Origin: Streptomyces narbonensis
Lineage (GTDB): Bacteria > Actinomycetota > Actinomycetes > Streptomycetales > Streptomycetaceae
Assembly: GCF_014649015.1 (NCBI RefSeq)
Contig: NZ_BMSF01000010.1
Location: 62,001-126,000 of the forward strand
Length of the DNA: 64,000 bases
Direction: 5' to 3'
Position numbers and translations under genes: made by a program. Each line of letters starts with the position of its first letter. Within the stretch, counting starts at the first letter, position 1. Shown one piece after another: positions 1 to 7,639 of the stretch. Under the pieces are notes generated by a model. That model worked only from the letters and a program-made list of their open reading frames with translations, was not told the DNA's origin and searched no databases.

Positions 1-1
1 G

Positions 2-565
2 TGGCAGCAGCGGGCCAACCACCGGGCCTACCTGGGCTTCATGTGGGCGCACCCCGGCAAGCAACTCCTCTTCATGGGTCAGGAGTTCGCGCAGGGGGCG
101 GAGTGGTCCGCGGAGCACGGGCCCGACTGGTGGCTGCTCGACCCGTCGTACGGGGCGGAGCCGGACCACCGGGGGGTGCGGGACCTGGTGCGGGACCTGA
201 ACACGGTCTACGCCGCGAGCCCCTCGCTCTGGGAGCGGGACACCGCCCCGGACGGCTTCCAGTGGGTGGTCGGGGACGCCACCGAGGACAACGTCTTCGC
301 GTTCCTGCGCTTCGACGGCTTCGGCTCCCCGCTGCTCGCGGTCTCCAACTTCTCGCCGGTCGTGCGGCACGACTACCGGCTGGGCGTGCCGGACACCTTC
401 GCCGCCTGGACGGAGGTCCTGAACACGGACGCCGCCCGGTACGGCGGCGGGGACGTGGTCGGCACCGACGCGGTGAAGACCGAGTCGGTGCCGTGGCACG
501 GCCGTGCGTCGAGCCTGCGGATGACGCTGCCGCCGCTGGCGACGGTCTGGCTCAGGCCGGCCTGA
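2..565 (+). CDS. glgB: 1,4-alpha-glucan branching enzyme, C-terminal fragment
   Basis: The reading frame enters from the left edge and ends at TGA 563-565, giving the last 187 residues. The visible part carries the family signature around LLFMGQEFAQ, followed by EWSAEHGPDWWLLD, and then the C-terminal all-beta domain typical of GlgB. The catalytic (beta/alpha)8 residues (Asp-Glu-Asp) lie upstream of the window and cannot be checked. GlgB makes alpha-1,6 branches in glycogen in the cytoplasm. The stop codon overlaps by 14 bases the 3' end of the convergent HelD-type gene, and there is no room for a terminator between them. Family assignment is firm; which glgB paralogue of the genome this is cannot be told from the fragment. 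Confidence 0.93.
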   Translation, partial: WQQRANHRAYLGFMWAHPGKQLLFMGQEFAQGAEWSAEHGPDWWLLDPSYGAEPDHRGVRDLVRDLNTVYAASPSLWERDTAPDGFQWVVGDATEDNVFAFLRFDGFGSPLLAVSNFSPVVRHDYRLGVPDTFAAWTEVLNTDAARYGGGDVVGTDAVKTESVPWHGRASSLRMTLPPLATVWLRPA

Positions 566-2786
566 TGACGCCCAGCCGCTGAGTCGCCCGGGTCAGCGCC
601 ACGTACAGGTCGTTGACCCCGTGCGGGGCGCCGGCCACGATGCGGTCCGGGTCGACGACGAGGACGGTGTCGAACTCCAGGCCCTTCGCCTGCCGGGGGT
701 CCAGCAGGACCACCGGCCGGGTGAGGTCGGGGGCGGCTCCGTCGGCGGCGTCCGGCAGGGCGGCGACCAGGCCGGGGAGCAGCTCCACCGGGGCGATCAC
801 CGCGAGCCGGCCCTCCGTGCGGAGTTCGGCGGCGACGGCGTCGGCGGCCTCCTTCACCGGGTCGTCGACCGTGCGGTCCCAGGGCGCGACTCCGGTGGAA
901 CGGACGGACCGGGGCGGCTCGAAGGCCGGGTCGGCGGCCCGCCGCACCTCGGCGGCGACCTCCATGATCTCGGCGGGCGTGCGGTAGTTGACCCCGAGGC
1001 GTACGTGCTCCCAGCGGTCCTGCACGTACGGGTCGAGGATCCGCTCCCAGGCGCCGACGCCGGCCGGGTCGCCGGTCTGGGCAGGGTCGCCGACGAGCGT
1101 CATGGAGCGGGTCGGGCTGCGGCGCATGAGGAGGCGCCAGGCCATCGCGGAGAGCTCCTGGGCCTCGTCGACGATGATGTGGCCGAAGGCCCAGGTGCGG
1201 TCGGCGGCGGCCCGCTCGGCGGCGGTGCGGTGGTCGGCCTCCTCGTGCCGGTCGGCGAAGCGCTCGGCGTCGATGATGTCGTGGGCCGAGAGGACCTCGG
1301 AGGCGTCCTCGTCGAGCTCCTCCTTGTCCTCGAACTCGTAGGTCCGCGAGGCGAAGCTGACGTCGAGGACGCCCTGCGCGTACTGGATCCGACGCTGCCG
1401 CTCGGCCTCCTCGGCGGCGCGGGCGGCCGAGTCGTCCTGGCCGAGGTGCTCGGCGGCCTCGTCGAGGAGCGGTACGTCGGCCGGGGTCCACTCGCCGGCC
1501 TCGCGCCGGATCGCCGCGGCGTCGGCCTCGTCGAGGTGGGTGGGCTCGGCGAGGTAGTCGGCCAGGAACTCCTGGGGCGTGAGCTCGGGCCAGAGGGTGT
1601 CGACGGCGGCGTGCACGTCGGGGTTGGCGGCGATGCCCTTGGCGAGGAGCGCGCGGTCGTCGGGGCCGAGGAAGTTGGGGCCGCCGTAGGGGTCGGCGCC
1701 GATGCGGTCGGCGAGCTGCTCCGCGAGGGCGTCCAGGATCCGGAAGACGAAGTAGGGGCGGGCGAGGTTGTGCGGGAGGACGGTCTCGCGGGCCTTGTGG
1801 CGGGCCTCCAGGGCCATGTCCCAGTCGATGACCAGGTCCCCGTCCTCGTGCGGGACGAGGAGGGGCGCGCCGCGTTCGGGGACCTGCTGGCGGTCCCGTA
1901 CGGCGGCGGCGAGGGCTTCCGCCATGGCGGCGGAGCCCTTGACGGCGGCGGCGCGGGGGGTGTCGGTGCCGGTGGCGCGGACGCCGGGGAAGAGCTCGGC
2001 GGGGGTGGCGAGCAGGACTCCGGTCTCGCCGAGGGAGGGCAGGACGTTCCCGATGTAGCCGAGGAAGGCGGGGTTGGGGCCGACGATGAGGACGGCGCGC
2101 TTGGCGAGCTGCTCGCGGTGGGCGTAGAGGAGGTACGCGGCCCGGTGCAGGGCGACGGCGGTCTTGCCGGTGCCGGGGCCGCCCTCGACGACGAGGACGC
2201 CCTGGTGCGGGGAGCGGATGATGGCGTCCTGCTCGGCCTGGATGGTCTGCACGATGTCGTGCATGCGGCCGGTGCGGGCGGCGTCGAGCGCAGCGAGCAG
2301 CACCTCGTCGGCGTCGCGGCTCTCGTGCCCGGTGCGGGTGGCGTCGGCGAGGTCGAGCACCTCGTCGTGGAGGGCGGTGACCTCGCGGCCCCGGGTGGTG
2401 ATGTGGCGGCGGCGGGAGAGGCCCATGGGCTCGTAGCCGGTGGCGAGGTAGAAGGGCCTGGCGATCTCGGCGCGCCAGTCGACGACGAGGGGCGTGCGGT
2501 GCGGGTCGTCCTCGCGGATGCCGAGCCGGCCGATGTGGTGGTCGCGCCCGTCCTGGAAGACCAGGCGCCCGAAACAGAGCCCGCTCTCCCCCGCGTTGAG
2601 CGCGGAGAGCAGCCCGGACTGCTCGGCGACCAGCACGTCCCTTTCGAGGCGGCCCTGGTTGCTGCCGACCCCCGGCGTGCGCAGGGCCTTCCCGACGGCG
2701 GCCTCGGCCTCGTCCCTCAGTTCGTCGAGTCGAGCATAGAGATCGGTGATGAATTGCTGCTCGTTCCGAAATTCCTCGGTTGACAA
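552..2786 (-). CDS. HelD-family RNA polymerase recycling motor ATPase
   Basis: A 744-residue superfamily-1 helicase-like protein. The N-terminus (about 1-60) is charged and helical, like the arm HelD inserts into RNA polymerase. Walker A GGPGTGKT is at 202-209, Walker B-like IIVDEAQEL follows in the second half, and the C-terminus has the UvrD-type motif NDLYVALTRATQRLGV. HelD proteins bind RNA polymerase and release it from stalled complexes. The Streptomyces relative HelR also gives rifamycin tolerance, but the 19-bp rifamycin-associated element that precedes helR is not visible here, so I call HelD family rather than HelR. The ATG at 2786 was chosen because a -35/-10 pair lies about 90-120 bases upstream. 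The gene is divergent from the DUF6817/S1 gene and convergent with glgB. Confidence 0.85.
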   Translation of the reverse strand: MSTEEFRNEQQFITDLYARLDELRDEAEAAVGKALRTPGVGSNQGRLERDVLVAEQSGLLSALNAGESGLCFGRLVFQDGRDHHIGRLGIREDDPHRTPLVVDWRAEIARPFYLATGYEPMGLSRRRHITTRGREVTALHDEVLDLADATRTGHESRDADEVLLAALDAARTGRMHDIVQTIQAEQDAIIRSPHQGVLVVEGGPGTGKTAVALHRAAYLLYAHREQLAKRAVLIVGPNPAFLGYIGNVLPSLGETGVLLATPAELFPGVRATGTDTPRAAAVKGSAAMAEALAAAVRDRQQVPERGAPLLVPHEDGDLVIDWDMALEARHKARETVLPHNLARPYFVFRILDALAEQLADRIGADPYGGPNFLGPDDRALLAKGIAANPDVHAAVDTLWPELTPQEFLADYLAEPTHLDEADAAAIRREAGEWTPADVPLLDEAAEHLGQDDSAARAAEEAERQRRIQYAQGVLDVSFASRTYEFEDKEELDEDASEVLSAHDIIDAERFADRHEEADHRTAAERAAADRTWAFGHIIVDEAQELSAMAWRLLMRRSPTRSMTLVGDPAQTGDPAGVGAWERILDPYVQDRWEHVRLGVNYRTPAEIMEVAAEVRRAADPAFEPPRSVRSTGVAPWDRTVDDPVKEAADAVAAELRTEGRLAVIAPVELLPGLVAALPDAADGAAPDLTRPVVLLDPRQAKGLEFDTVLVVDPDRIVAGAPHGVNDLYVALTRATQRLGVIRPA

Positions 2787-2809
2787 TTCGACTCCCGGCG
2801 CGATACAGT
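2780..2809 (+). promoter_or_regulatory. Candidate promoter for the DUF6817/S1 gene
   Basis: TTGACA at 2780-2785 and TACAGT at 2804-2809 are separated by 18 bases on the plus strand. The -35 box overlaps the first codons of the divergent HelD-type gene. Transcription would begin near 2816 and read a leader of about 115 bases before ATG 2932. It would be transcribed face to face with the helD promoter at 2874-2904. Confidence 0.5.
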
Positions 2810-2873
2810 GCGTTTAGTGAACTTCTCCTGAACCTTCTCGCACGTCTTTGGCGTGCAGGCACAGGAACTCATC

Positions 2874-2904
2874 AATATACGCCTCGCATTCCCCCGGCTG
2901 TCAA
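2874..2904 (-). promoter_or_regulatory. Candidate promoter for the HelD-type gene
   Basis: On the minus strand TTGACA (2904-2899) is followed after 19 bases by TATATT (2879-2874). The -35 is perfect and the -10 is AT-rich in a GC-rich region. The spacer is 1-2 bases longer than the optimum. A start near 2867 would give a leader of about 80 bases before ATG 2786. Confidence 0.5.
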
Positions 2905-2931
2905 TTCCGAGCCGGGGTATTTTTGTGCCCC

Positions 2932-3954
2932 ATGAATGCCTTCGACGCGGCACGGACCCTGCTCCGCACCCTCGGCGCGGACACCCTCCCCCACCCCGGC
3001 GGCACCCTTCTCGCCCACCTGGAGCGGGTCGCTTCCCGCCTGGCGGCCTGGGGCGCCCGGGAAGAACTGCGACTCGCGGGCCTCTGCCACGCCTTCTACG
3101 GTACGGACGGTTTCGCGGAAAGTCTGCTCCCCCTGTCCCGGCGCGACGAACTGGCGGCGGCGATCGGCCCGGCGGCCGAGGAACTCGTCTACTTCTACGC
3201 GAGCTGCGACCGGGAATTCTCCTACCCGGGCCTGCCGGAATCCGACGGCCCGTTCCGCGACCGTTTCACGGGCACGGTCTTCGTCCCGACGCGGCGGCAG
3301 CGGGCCGATCTCGCGGAACTCACGGCGGCCAACGAACTGGACGTGCTCCAGGAGAACGAGGAGCTCCGTACGCGGTACGGCGGCACGCTGTCGCGGCTCT
3401 TCACCCGCTGGAGTCCCCTGCTCGGGGAGGCGGCCGTCGAGGCCGCCCGCGAGATGCTGACGCTGCGGGGCGAGGAACGGGAGACGTTCCTGCGCGGGCT
3501 GGAGGCGGGGGACCTGCGTGTCGGCGTCGTCTCGAAGATCGCGAGCTTCCACGTGACCTTCGTCGACCTGGGCGGGGTCGAGGGGATGATGAACATCCCC
3601 GAGGTCTCCTGGCGGCCGTTCCACCTGCCCGGCGACGTGATCGCCGAAGGGCAGGAGCTCGTCTTCCAGGTGCTGGGCGTCGACGAGAGCCGGGATCGCG
3701 TCTTCCTCTCCCTCAAGGCCCTGGAGCCCGACCCGATGGCGGCCTTCGCGCGCTCCGGCTTCGGCGGCGTCCGGACCGGCCGGGTCACCCGGCTCGTCCC
3801 CTTCGGCGTGATCGTGCTGGTCGCGGACGGGGTGGAGACGGTCGTCCACCGCGACGACCTCGACGGCCTGGCGCCCCGGGAGGGCGACGAGCTGACCTTC
3901 GAGGTCGTCGCGGTGAACCTGGTCACCCGGCGGGTGCGGGTCACCCTGCGCTGA
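2932..3954 (+). CDS. DUF6817 (HD-like) plus two S1 RNA-binding domains
   Basis: A 340-residue protein. Residues 1-130 match the DUF6817 type: LLAHLERVASRL, then RLAGLCHAFYGTDGF, a His pattern that resembles a degenerate HD hydrolase fold. Residues from about 195 hold two S1/OB-fold repeats, one around GVVSKIASFHVTFVDLGGVE and one around GRVTRLVPFGVIVLVADGVE, ending near the C-terminus. S1 repeats bind RNA. The combination suggests an RNA-linked hydrolase or ribosome-associated factor, but this is inference. The ATG at 2932 was chosen because homology-like sequence begins there; a TTG at 2848 is in frame but encodes unlikely sequence. No clear Shine-Dalgarno site is seen. It is followed by a 12-bp hairpin. 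Confidence 0.78.
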   Translation: MNAFDAARTLLRTLGADTLPHPGGTLLAHLERVASRLAAWGAREELRLAGLCHAFYGTDGFAESLLPLSRRDELAAAIGPAAEELVYFYASCDREFSYPGLPESDGPFRDRFTGTVFVPTRRQRADLAELTAANELDVLQENEELRTRYGGTLSRLFTRWSPLLGEAAVEAAREMLTLRGEERETFLRGLEAGDLRVGVVSKIASFHVTFVDLGGVEGMMNIPEVSWRPFHLPGDVIAEGQELVFQVLGVDESRDRVFLSLKALEPDPMAAFARSGFGGVRTGRVTRLVPFGVIVLVADGVETVVHRDDLDGLAPREGDELTFEVVAVNLVTRRVRVTLR

Positions 3955-3970
3955 CGGCCGGCCGTCAGGC

Positions 3971-4000
3971 GAGGTCCCGGGGTCGGCGCCCCGGGACCTC
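3971..4000 (+). terminator. Hairpin downstream of the DUF6817/S1 gene
   Basis: A 12-bp perfect GC-rich stem (3971-3982 with 3989-4000) with a 6-base loop lies 16 bases after the stop codon. There is no T tract, as is usual in Streptomyces. Confidence 0.65.
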
Positions 4001-4042
4001 GGCCGTGGTCAGCGTGCGGGAGCGGCCCCGGAGCACGCGCCC

Positions 4043-4111
4043 CTAGGGGGTGTCGTCACATTCCCGTCGTCGCCCTTCGGGCGACGACGGGAATGTGACG
4101 ACACCCCCTAG
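4043..4111. terminator. 33-bp perfect inverted repeat between convergent genes
   Basis: Positions 4043-4075 pair without mismatch with 4079-4111 around a 3-base TTC loop. It lies between the convergent DUF6817/S1 and thioredoxin genes and works in either orientation. The right arm includes the last codon and TAG stop of the thioredoxin gene (4108-4110), so the stop codon itself is inside the stem. It is unusually long for a terminator. Confidence 0.8.
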
Positions 4112-4443
4112 GTCACGTCCTCCAGCTCCTGGAGGAGGCGGCGCTTCGGGCGGGCGCCGACCAGGGACTTCACCGGCTCGCCCGCGCGGAAGACCATCAG
4201 TGTCGGGGTCCCCAGCACCCCGTACTTCACCGTGGTCTCCGGGTTGCGGTCGACGTCCATCTCGACGATCCGCAGCCGCCCCGCCTCCTCCGCGGCGATC
4301 GCGGCGAGCACCGGCTTCAGCTGCCGGCACGGTCCGCACCACTCCGCGGTGAACTTCACCAGGACCGGCAGCTCGGCCCCCAGCACCTCCGCGCCGAAGT
4401 CCGCGTCCGTGACCTCGCCCACGCCCTCCGTGTACGTCGTCAT
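4108..4443 (-). CDS. Thioredoxin
   Basis: A 111-residue classical thioredoxin with the WCGPC active site at 35-39 and the cis-proline at residue 80 (VLGTPTLMVF). It reduces protein disulphides in the cytoplasm. The ATG at 4443 was chosen because GGAGGGG lies about 8 bases upstream; an earlier in-frame start at 4485 would run into the MerR gene. It begins 5 bases after the MerR stop, so the two are one operon and the thioredoxin is expected to follow the MerR-controlled promoter at 4867-4897. The stop codon is inside a 33-bp hairpin. Confidence 0.93.
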   Translation of the reverse strand: MTTYTEGVGEVTDADFGAEVLGAELPVLVKFTAEWCGPCRQLKPVLAAIAAEEAGRLRIVEMDVDRNPETTVKYGVLGTPTLMVFRAGEPVKSLVGARPKRRLLQELEDVT

Positions 4444-4448
4444 CTCCG

Positions 4449-4859
4449 TCACCCCTCCGTGTCCCTCGCCGTGTCCCACTCGCACCGGGGCTCCGGGCCG
4501 TGCGGCAGCTCCGCCTCGGCGCGCAGCAGCCGGGCACCCATCTGGGCGCGTACCGCCTGGAGCTGTCCGATCAGACCGTCCAGTTCGGCGACCTTCCGCC
4601 GGTAGACGGCGATCGAGGCGGGGCAGGCGTCACCCGCCGGGTGCCCCGCGCGCAGGCAGTCCACGAACGGACGCGTCTCCTCCAGCTCGAACCCGAAGTC
4701 CTGCAGGGTCCTGATCTGCTGGAGTAGCCGCAGGTCGTCCTCGTCGTAGGTGCGGTACCCCTGCTCCGTGCGCCGTGCGGTCAGGAGGCCCCGGGACTCG
4801 TAGTACCGCAGAGTCCGCGTGGTGGTGCCCGCCCGCTCGGCCAGTTCTCCGATGCGCAT
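4449..4859 (-). CDS. MerR-family regulator paired with thioredoxin
   Basis: A 136-residue MerR protein starting MRIGELAERAG, with a winged helix-turn-helix at about 1-70 (TLRYYESRGLL) and a dimerisation helix after residue 80. Cys68, Cys79 and Cys126 and His73 could form a thiol or metal sensor; this is inference. The start at 4859 was preferred over 4892 because the -10 box at 4867-4872 lies 7 bases before it, so the message is probably leaderless. The gene sits upstream of thioredoxin in the same operon, and its own promoter holds a MerR-type palindrome in a 19-bp spacer, so autoregulation and redox-linked activation are likely. Confidence 0.88.
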   Translation of the reverse strand: MRIGELAERAGTTTRTLRYYESRGLLTARRTEQGYRTYDEDDLRLLQQIRTLQDFGFELEETRPFVDCLRAGHPAGDACPASIAVYRRKVAELDGLIGQLQAVRAQMGARLLRAEAELPHGPEPRCEWDTARDTEG

Positions 4860-4866
4860 GTCCCCG

Positions 4867-4897
4867 AACGTAAGCCTTGACGCCGACGTCAAGGCAA
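4867..4897 (-). promoter_or_regulatory. MerR-type promoter with operator in a 19-bp spacer
   Basis: On the minus strand TTGCCT (4897-4892) and TACGTT (4872-4867) are exactly 19 bases apart. A dyad, CCTTGACG/CGTCAAGG (arms 4875-4882 and 4887-4894), lies across the spacer. An over-long spacer with a central dyad is the known architecture of MerR-activated promoters. Confidence 0.75.
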
Positions 4898-4908
4898 GGG
4901 GAAGGGCC

Positions 4909-5424
4909 TCAGGAGGGAAGCAGGGGCTTGCGCTCCACCGGCGACGACAGGACGACCGACGTCGTGGTCCGGCCGAGCGCCGAGGTCTGCTCCAGGACCT
5001 CTTCCAGGTGGACGGTGTCGGTGACGGCGACCTTGAGGATCCAGCAGTCCTCGCCCACCACGTGGTGGACCTCCAGGACCTCGGGGCGCGCGGTCAGCTC
5101 CAGGGTCCGCGGGTGCTTCAGGGTGTAGCCGCCGTGCGGGTTCACGCGGATGAAGGCCTGGATGCCGTAGCCGAGCCGGGCCGGGGAGACATGGGCGCCG
5201 TAGCCGGTGACGGCCCCGCTCGCCTCCAGCCGGCGGACCCGCTCGGCGACGGCCGCGGGGCTGAGCCGGACGCGGCGGCCGAGCTCGCTGAGCTTGATCC
5301 GGCCGTCGCTCTGCAGGAGGTCCAGGATCTGCCGGTCGACGGCGTCGAAAGCGGCCGCCGAGGAATTGTCGGTGGCGGGTCGCGCGGACCGTGGTTCCTT
5401 CGGTGCGGCGGCCAGGACTCCCAT
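4909..5424 (-). CDS. Lrp/AsnC-family transcriptional regulator
   Basis: A 171-residue protein. A short Ala/Pro-rich tail (1-25) precedes the winged helix-turn-helix FDAVDRQILDLLQSDGRIKL, and the C-terminal RAM (ligand-binding) domain spans about 85-165. Such regulators sense amino acids or related metabolites. The ATG at 5424 is preceded by AAGGGGG, a good ribosome site; the upstream in-frame start at 5508 overlaps the divergent gene. It is divergent from the epimerase gene, with 67 bases between starts, so it may control that pair. Confidence 0.88.
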   Translation of the reverse strand: MGVLAAAPKEPRSARPATDNSSAAAFDAVDRQILDLLQSDGRIKLSELGRRVRLSPAAVAERVRRLEASGAVTGYGAHVSPARLGYGIQAFIRVNPHGGYTLKHPRTLELTARPEVLEVHHVVGEDCWILKVAVTDTVHLEEVLEQTSALGRTTTSVVLSSPVERKPLLPS

Positions 5425-5491
5425 GATTCCCCCTTCAGACAACGAGCGCACAACGTAACACTTGTCCTGCGGATCAAGGGAGTTGAGAGCA

Positions 5492-6427
5492 TTGGACATT
5501 CTGGTCATCGGCGGGAACCGCTATTTCGGAAAGCGGCTCATCGCCTTGTTGCAGGAATCCGGGCACCGGGTCGCGGTGCTGAACCGGGGTTCTTCCGGGA
5601 CCCCCGGGGGAATCGAGCACCTCGTGGCCGACCGGGACGACGAGGCCGCGCTGGAATCCGTCCTGGCGGGCCGTTCCTTCGACGTCGTCGTGGACCAGGT
5701 CTGCTACACCCCGCGCCAGGCGGAGATCGCCCGGCGGGCGTTCGGGACGCGCACGCGGCGCTACGTGATGACCTCGACGGTCGAGGTGTACGAGTACGAG
5801 CACTCCGCCGCGGCCGAGCGGGTCGCCGAGACCGCCCTCGACCTGGACTCGGTCACCGTGGACACGGGCCCGGCCTGGGAGGATCCGGAGTTCCGCGAGG
5901 AGCACTACGGGGAGGGCAAGCGGCAGGCCGAGGCGGTGTTCGCGGCGCCCGGAGCGCCCTTCGCCTGGACCTCGGTGCGGGTCGCCCACGTCCTGGGCGG
6001 CGAGGACGACTTCACGGGCCGGATCGACCACTACGCGCGGCGGATCCGGTCGGGCGAGCCGATCGCCGTGCCCGCGGTCAACCATCCTGCGACCTATGTG
6101 TACGTGGAGGAGATCGCCGCCTTTCTCGCCTGGGCGGTCGAAGCGGAATTCACCGGACCGGTGAACGCCCATTCCCACGGCCTGCTCTCCACCGCCGACA
6201 TCTGCGCGGAGATCGAGAAGCTGACGGGCGGCCGGACCGTCTTCCGGGAGGTCGAGGTCGGCGAGGTCTCGCCCTTCTCCTTCACGCGCTTCTACGGGAT
6301 GGACAACTCCCGCGCCACGGAACTCGGCTATTCCTTCCGGCACTGCGCCGAGTGGCTTCCGCGCGCGGTCGCCGAGACGGTCGGGGCGATGCGCTTCGAG
6401 GCGACGGACGCCGGGGCGGTGCGCTGA
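5492..6427 (+). CDS. NAD(P)-dependent epimerase/dehydratase family protein
   Basis: A 311-residue extended short-chain dehydrogenase. The Rossmann motif GGNRYFG is at residues 7-13, and a YGEGK (YxxxK) catalytic pair is near residue 140. The substrate is unknown; the fold is shared by sugar-nucleotide epimerases and isoflavone-reductase-like enzymes. The TTG at 5492 was chosen because it gives the canonical N-terminus MDILVIGGN and AAGGGAG lies 9 bases upstream; the TTG at 5462 adds ten unlikely residues. The stop overlaps the aldo/keto reductase start (TGATG), so the two are translationally coupled. Divergent from the Lrp regulator. Confidence 0.85.
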   Translation: MDILVIGGNRYFGKRLIALLQESGHRVAVLNRGSSGTPGGIEHLVADRDDEAALESVLAGRSFDVVVDQVCYTPRQAEIARRAFGTRTRRYVMTSTVEVYEYEHSAAAERVAETALDLDSVTVDTGPAWEDPEFREEHYGEGKRQAEAVFAAPGAPFAWTSVRVAHVLGGEDDFTGRIDHYARRIRSGEPIAVPAVNHPATYVYVEEIAAFLAWAVEAEFTGPVNAHSHGLLSTADICAEIEKLTGGRTVFREVEVGEVSPFSFTRFYGMDNSRATELGYSFRHCAEWLPRAVAETVGAMRFEATDAGAVR

Positions 6428-7323
6428 TGCGGCTCAGGACACTGGGGGACGTACGGGTCGGGGCGGTCGGCCTCGGCACGATGCCGCTCTCCATCGAGGG
6501 CCGGCCCGACGAGGCCCGGGCGGTGGCGACCGTGCACGCGGCCCTGGACGCGGGCGTGACCCTCCTCGACACCGCCGACTCCTACCACCCGCCGGGCGGC
6601 GCGCCCGGCGAGGGCGAGCTGCTCGTCTCGCGGGCCCTGGCCTCGTACGGGGGACGCACGGACGGCGTCCTCGTCGCGACGAAGGGCGGGCGCGGCCGGA
6701 CCGCGGACGGCGGCTGGACCGTCGACGGGCGGCCCGCGCACCTGCGGCGGGCGGCGGAGGAATCGGCCCGGCGGCTCGGCGGGACGCCGATCGGCCTGTA
6801 CCAGCTGCACAAGCCCGACCCGGCCGTCCCGTACGCCGAATCACTGGGCGCGATAAGGGAGTTGATCGACGCGGGCACGGTCAGGCTGGCCGGGATCTCC
6901 AATGTGGACACGGAGCGGATCCTGCTGGCCCGCGAGATCCTGGGCGACCGGCTGGTCTCCGTGCAGAACCGCTACTCGCCCGCGGTCCGGGAGAGCGAGG
7001 CGGAGCTGCGGCTCTGCGCGGAGCTCGGTCTCGCCTTCCTGCCGTGGAGTCCACTGGGCGGGATCTCGCGCAGCTCGCTCGACGGGGCGTCCGCCCTGGA
7101 GGCGGACCCGGAGTTCGGCGGCTTCCACCGGGTGGCGCGGGAGCGGGGGGTCAGTCCGCAGCGGGTGGCGCTGGCCTGGCTGCTCGCCCGGTCGGAGACG
7201 GTCCTGCCGATCCCGGGCGCGAGCCGGCCGGAGACGGCGCGGGACTCGGCCGGGGCGGCGGGCCTCTGCCTGGGGCCGGAGGAGCTGGCACTGCTGGACG
7301 GCCGGCCCGGCGGCGCCGCCTGA
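6427..7323 (+). CDS. Aldo/keto reductase
   Basis: A 298-residue NADPH-dependent reductase of the AKR TIM-barrel family. The catalytic tetrad is visible: Asp48 and Tyr53 (LLDTADSY), Lys86 (ATKGG) and His128 (YQLHKPD). NADPH-binding sequence IPGASRPE is near the C-terminus. The start codon overlaps the upstream epimerase stop, so a two-step modification of a carbonyl or sugar substrate is plausible but unproven. The last codons (DGRPGGAA) resemble one unit of the 27-bp tandem repeat that follows directly after the stop, suggesting that the repeat was copied from the end of this gene. Confidence 0.9.
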   Translation: MRLRTLGDVRVGAVGLGTMPLSIEGRPDEARAVATVHAALDAGVTLLDTADSYHPPGGAPGEGELLVSRALASYGGRTDGVLVATKGGRGRTADGGWTVDGRPAHLRRAAEESARRLGGTPIGLYQLHKPDPAVPYAESLGAIRELIDAGTVRLAGISNVDTERILLAREILGDRLVSVQNRYSPAVRESEAELRLCAELGLAFLPWSPLGGISRSSLDGASALEADPEFGGFHRVARERGVSPQRVALAWLLARSETVLPIPGASRPETARDSAGAAGLCLGPEELALLDGRPGGAA

Positions 7324-7519
7324 GCGCGGGAGGGCCGGCCTGGCGGCGCCCGAGCGCGGGACGGCCGGCACGGCACCCGAGCGCGGGACGGCCGGCACGG
7401 CACCCGAGCGCGGGACGGCCGGCACGGCACCCGAGCGCGGGACGGCCGGCACGGCACCCGAGCGCGGGACGGCCGGCACGGCACCCGAGCGCGGGACGGC
7501 CGGCACGGCGGCGCCCGAG
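7322..7519 (+). repeat. 27-bp tandem repeat array following the aldo/keto reductase
   Basis: Units beginning GAGCGCGGG start at 7322, 7352, 7379, 7406, 7433, 7460 and 7487. The five starting 7352-7460 are 27 bp and nearly identical; the first and last are 30-bp variants. Each unit contains GGCCGGC and could form small stems. All unit lengths are multiples of three, and the array overlaps the aldo/keto reductase stop. With the hairpin that follows, it fills most of the 316 bp without a gene. Confidence 0.92.
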
Positions 7520-7550
7520 CGCCGACCGTACCGGCCGGATGTTCCGTACA

Positions 7551-7608
7551 GCCGCGTCCTCCCGGGGCCCGGATCCGGCTCAAGGCCCGGGATCCGGAAG
7601 GACGCGGC
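7551..7608. terminator. Long interrupted hairpin between convergent genes
   Basis: A 10-bp outer stem (7551-7560 with 7599-7608) encloses a second 7-bp stem (7569-7575 with 7591-7597). It lies between the aldo/keto reductase (plus) and the dicarboxylate transporter (minus) and probably stops both. Confidence 0.6.
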
Positions 7609-7639
7609 CCCCCGTCGGGGTACGTGGGGGGCGTCCGGG

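Noticed and set aside
2787-2931. Rifamycin-associated element before the HelD-type gene
   Set aside because: I looked for the 19-bp GGGGCTTGC-type dyad and did not find it, so the HelR label was not used.
7322-7519. CRISPR array
   Set aside because: The 27-bp units are directly adjacent with no unique spacers, and no cas genes are near.
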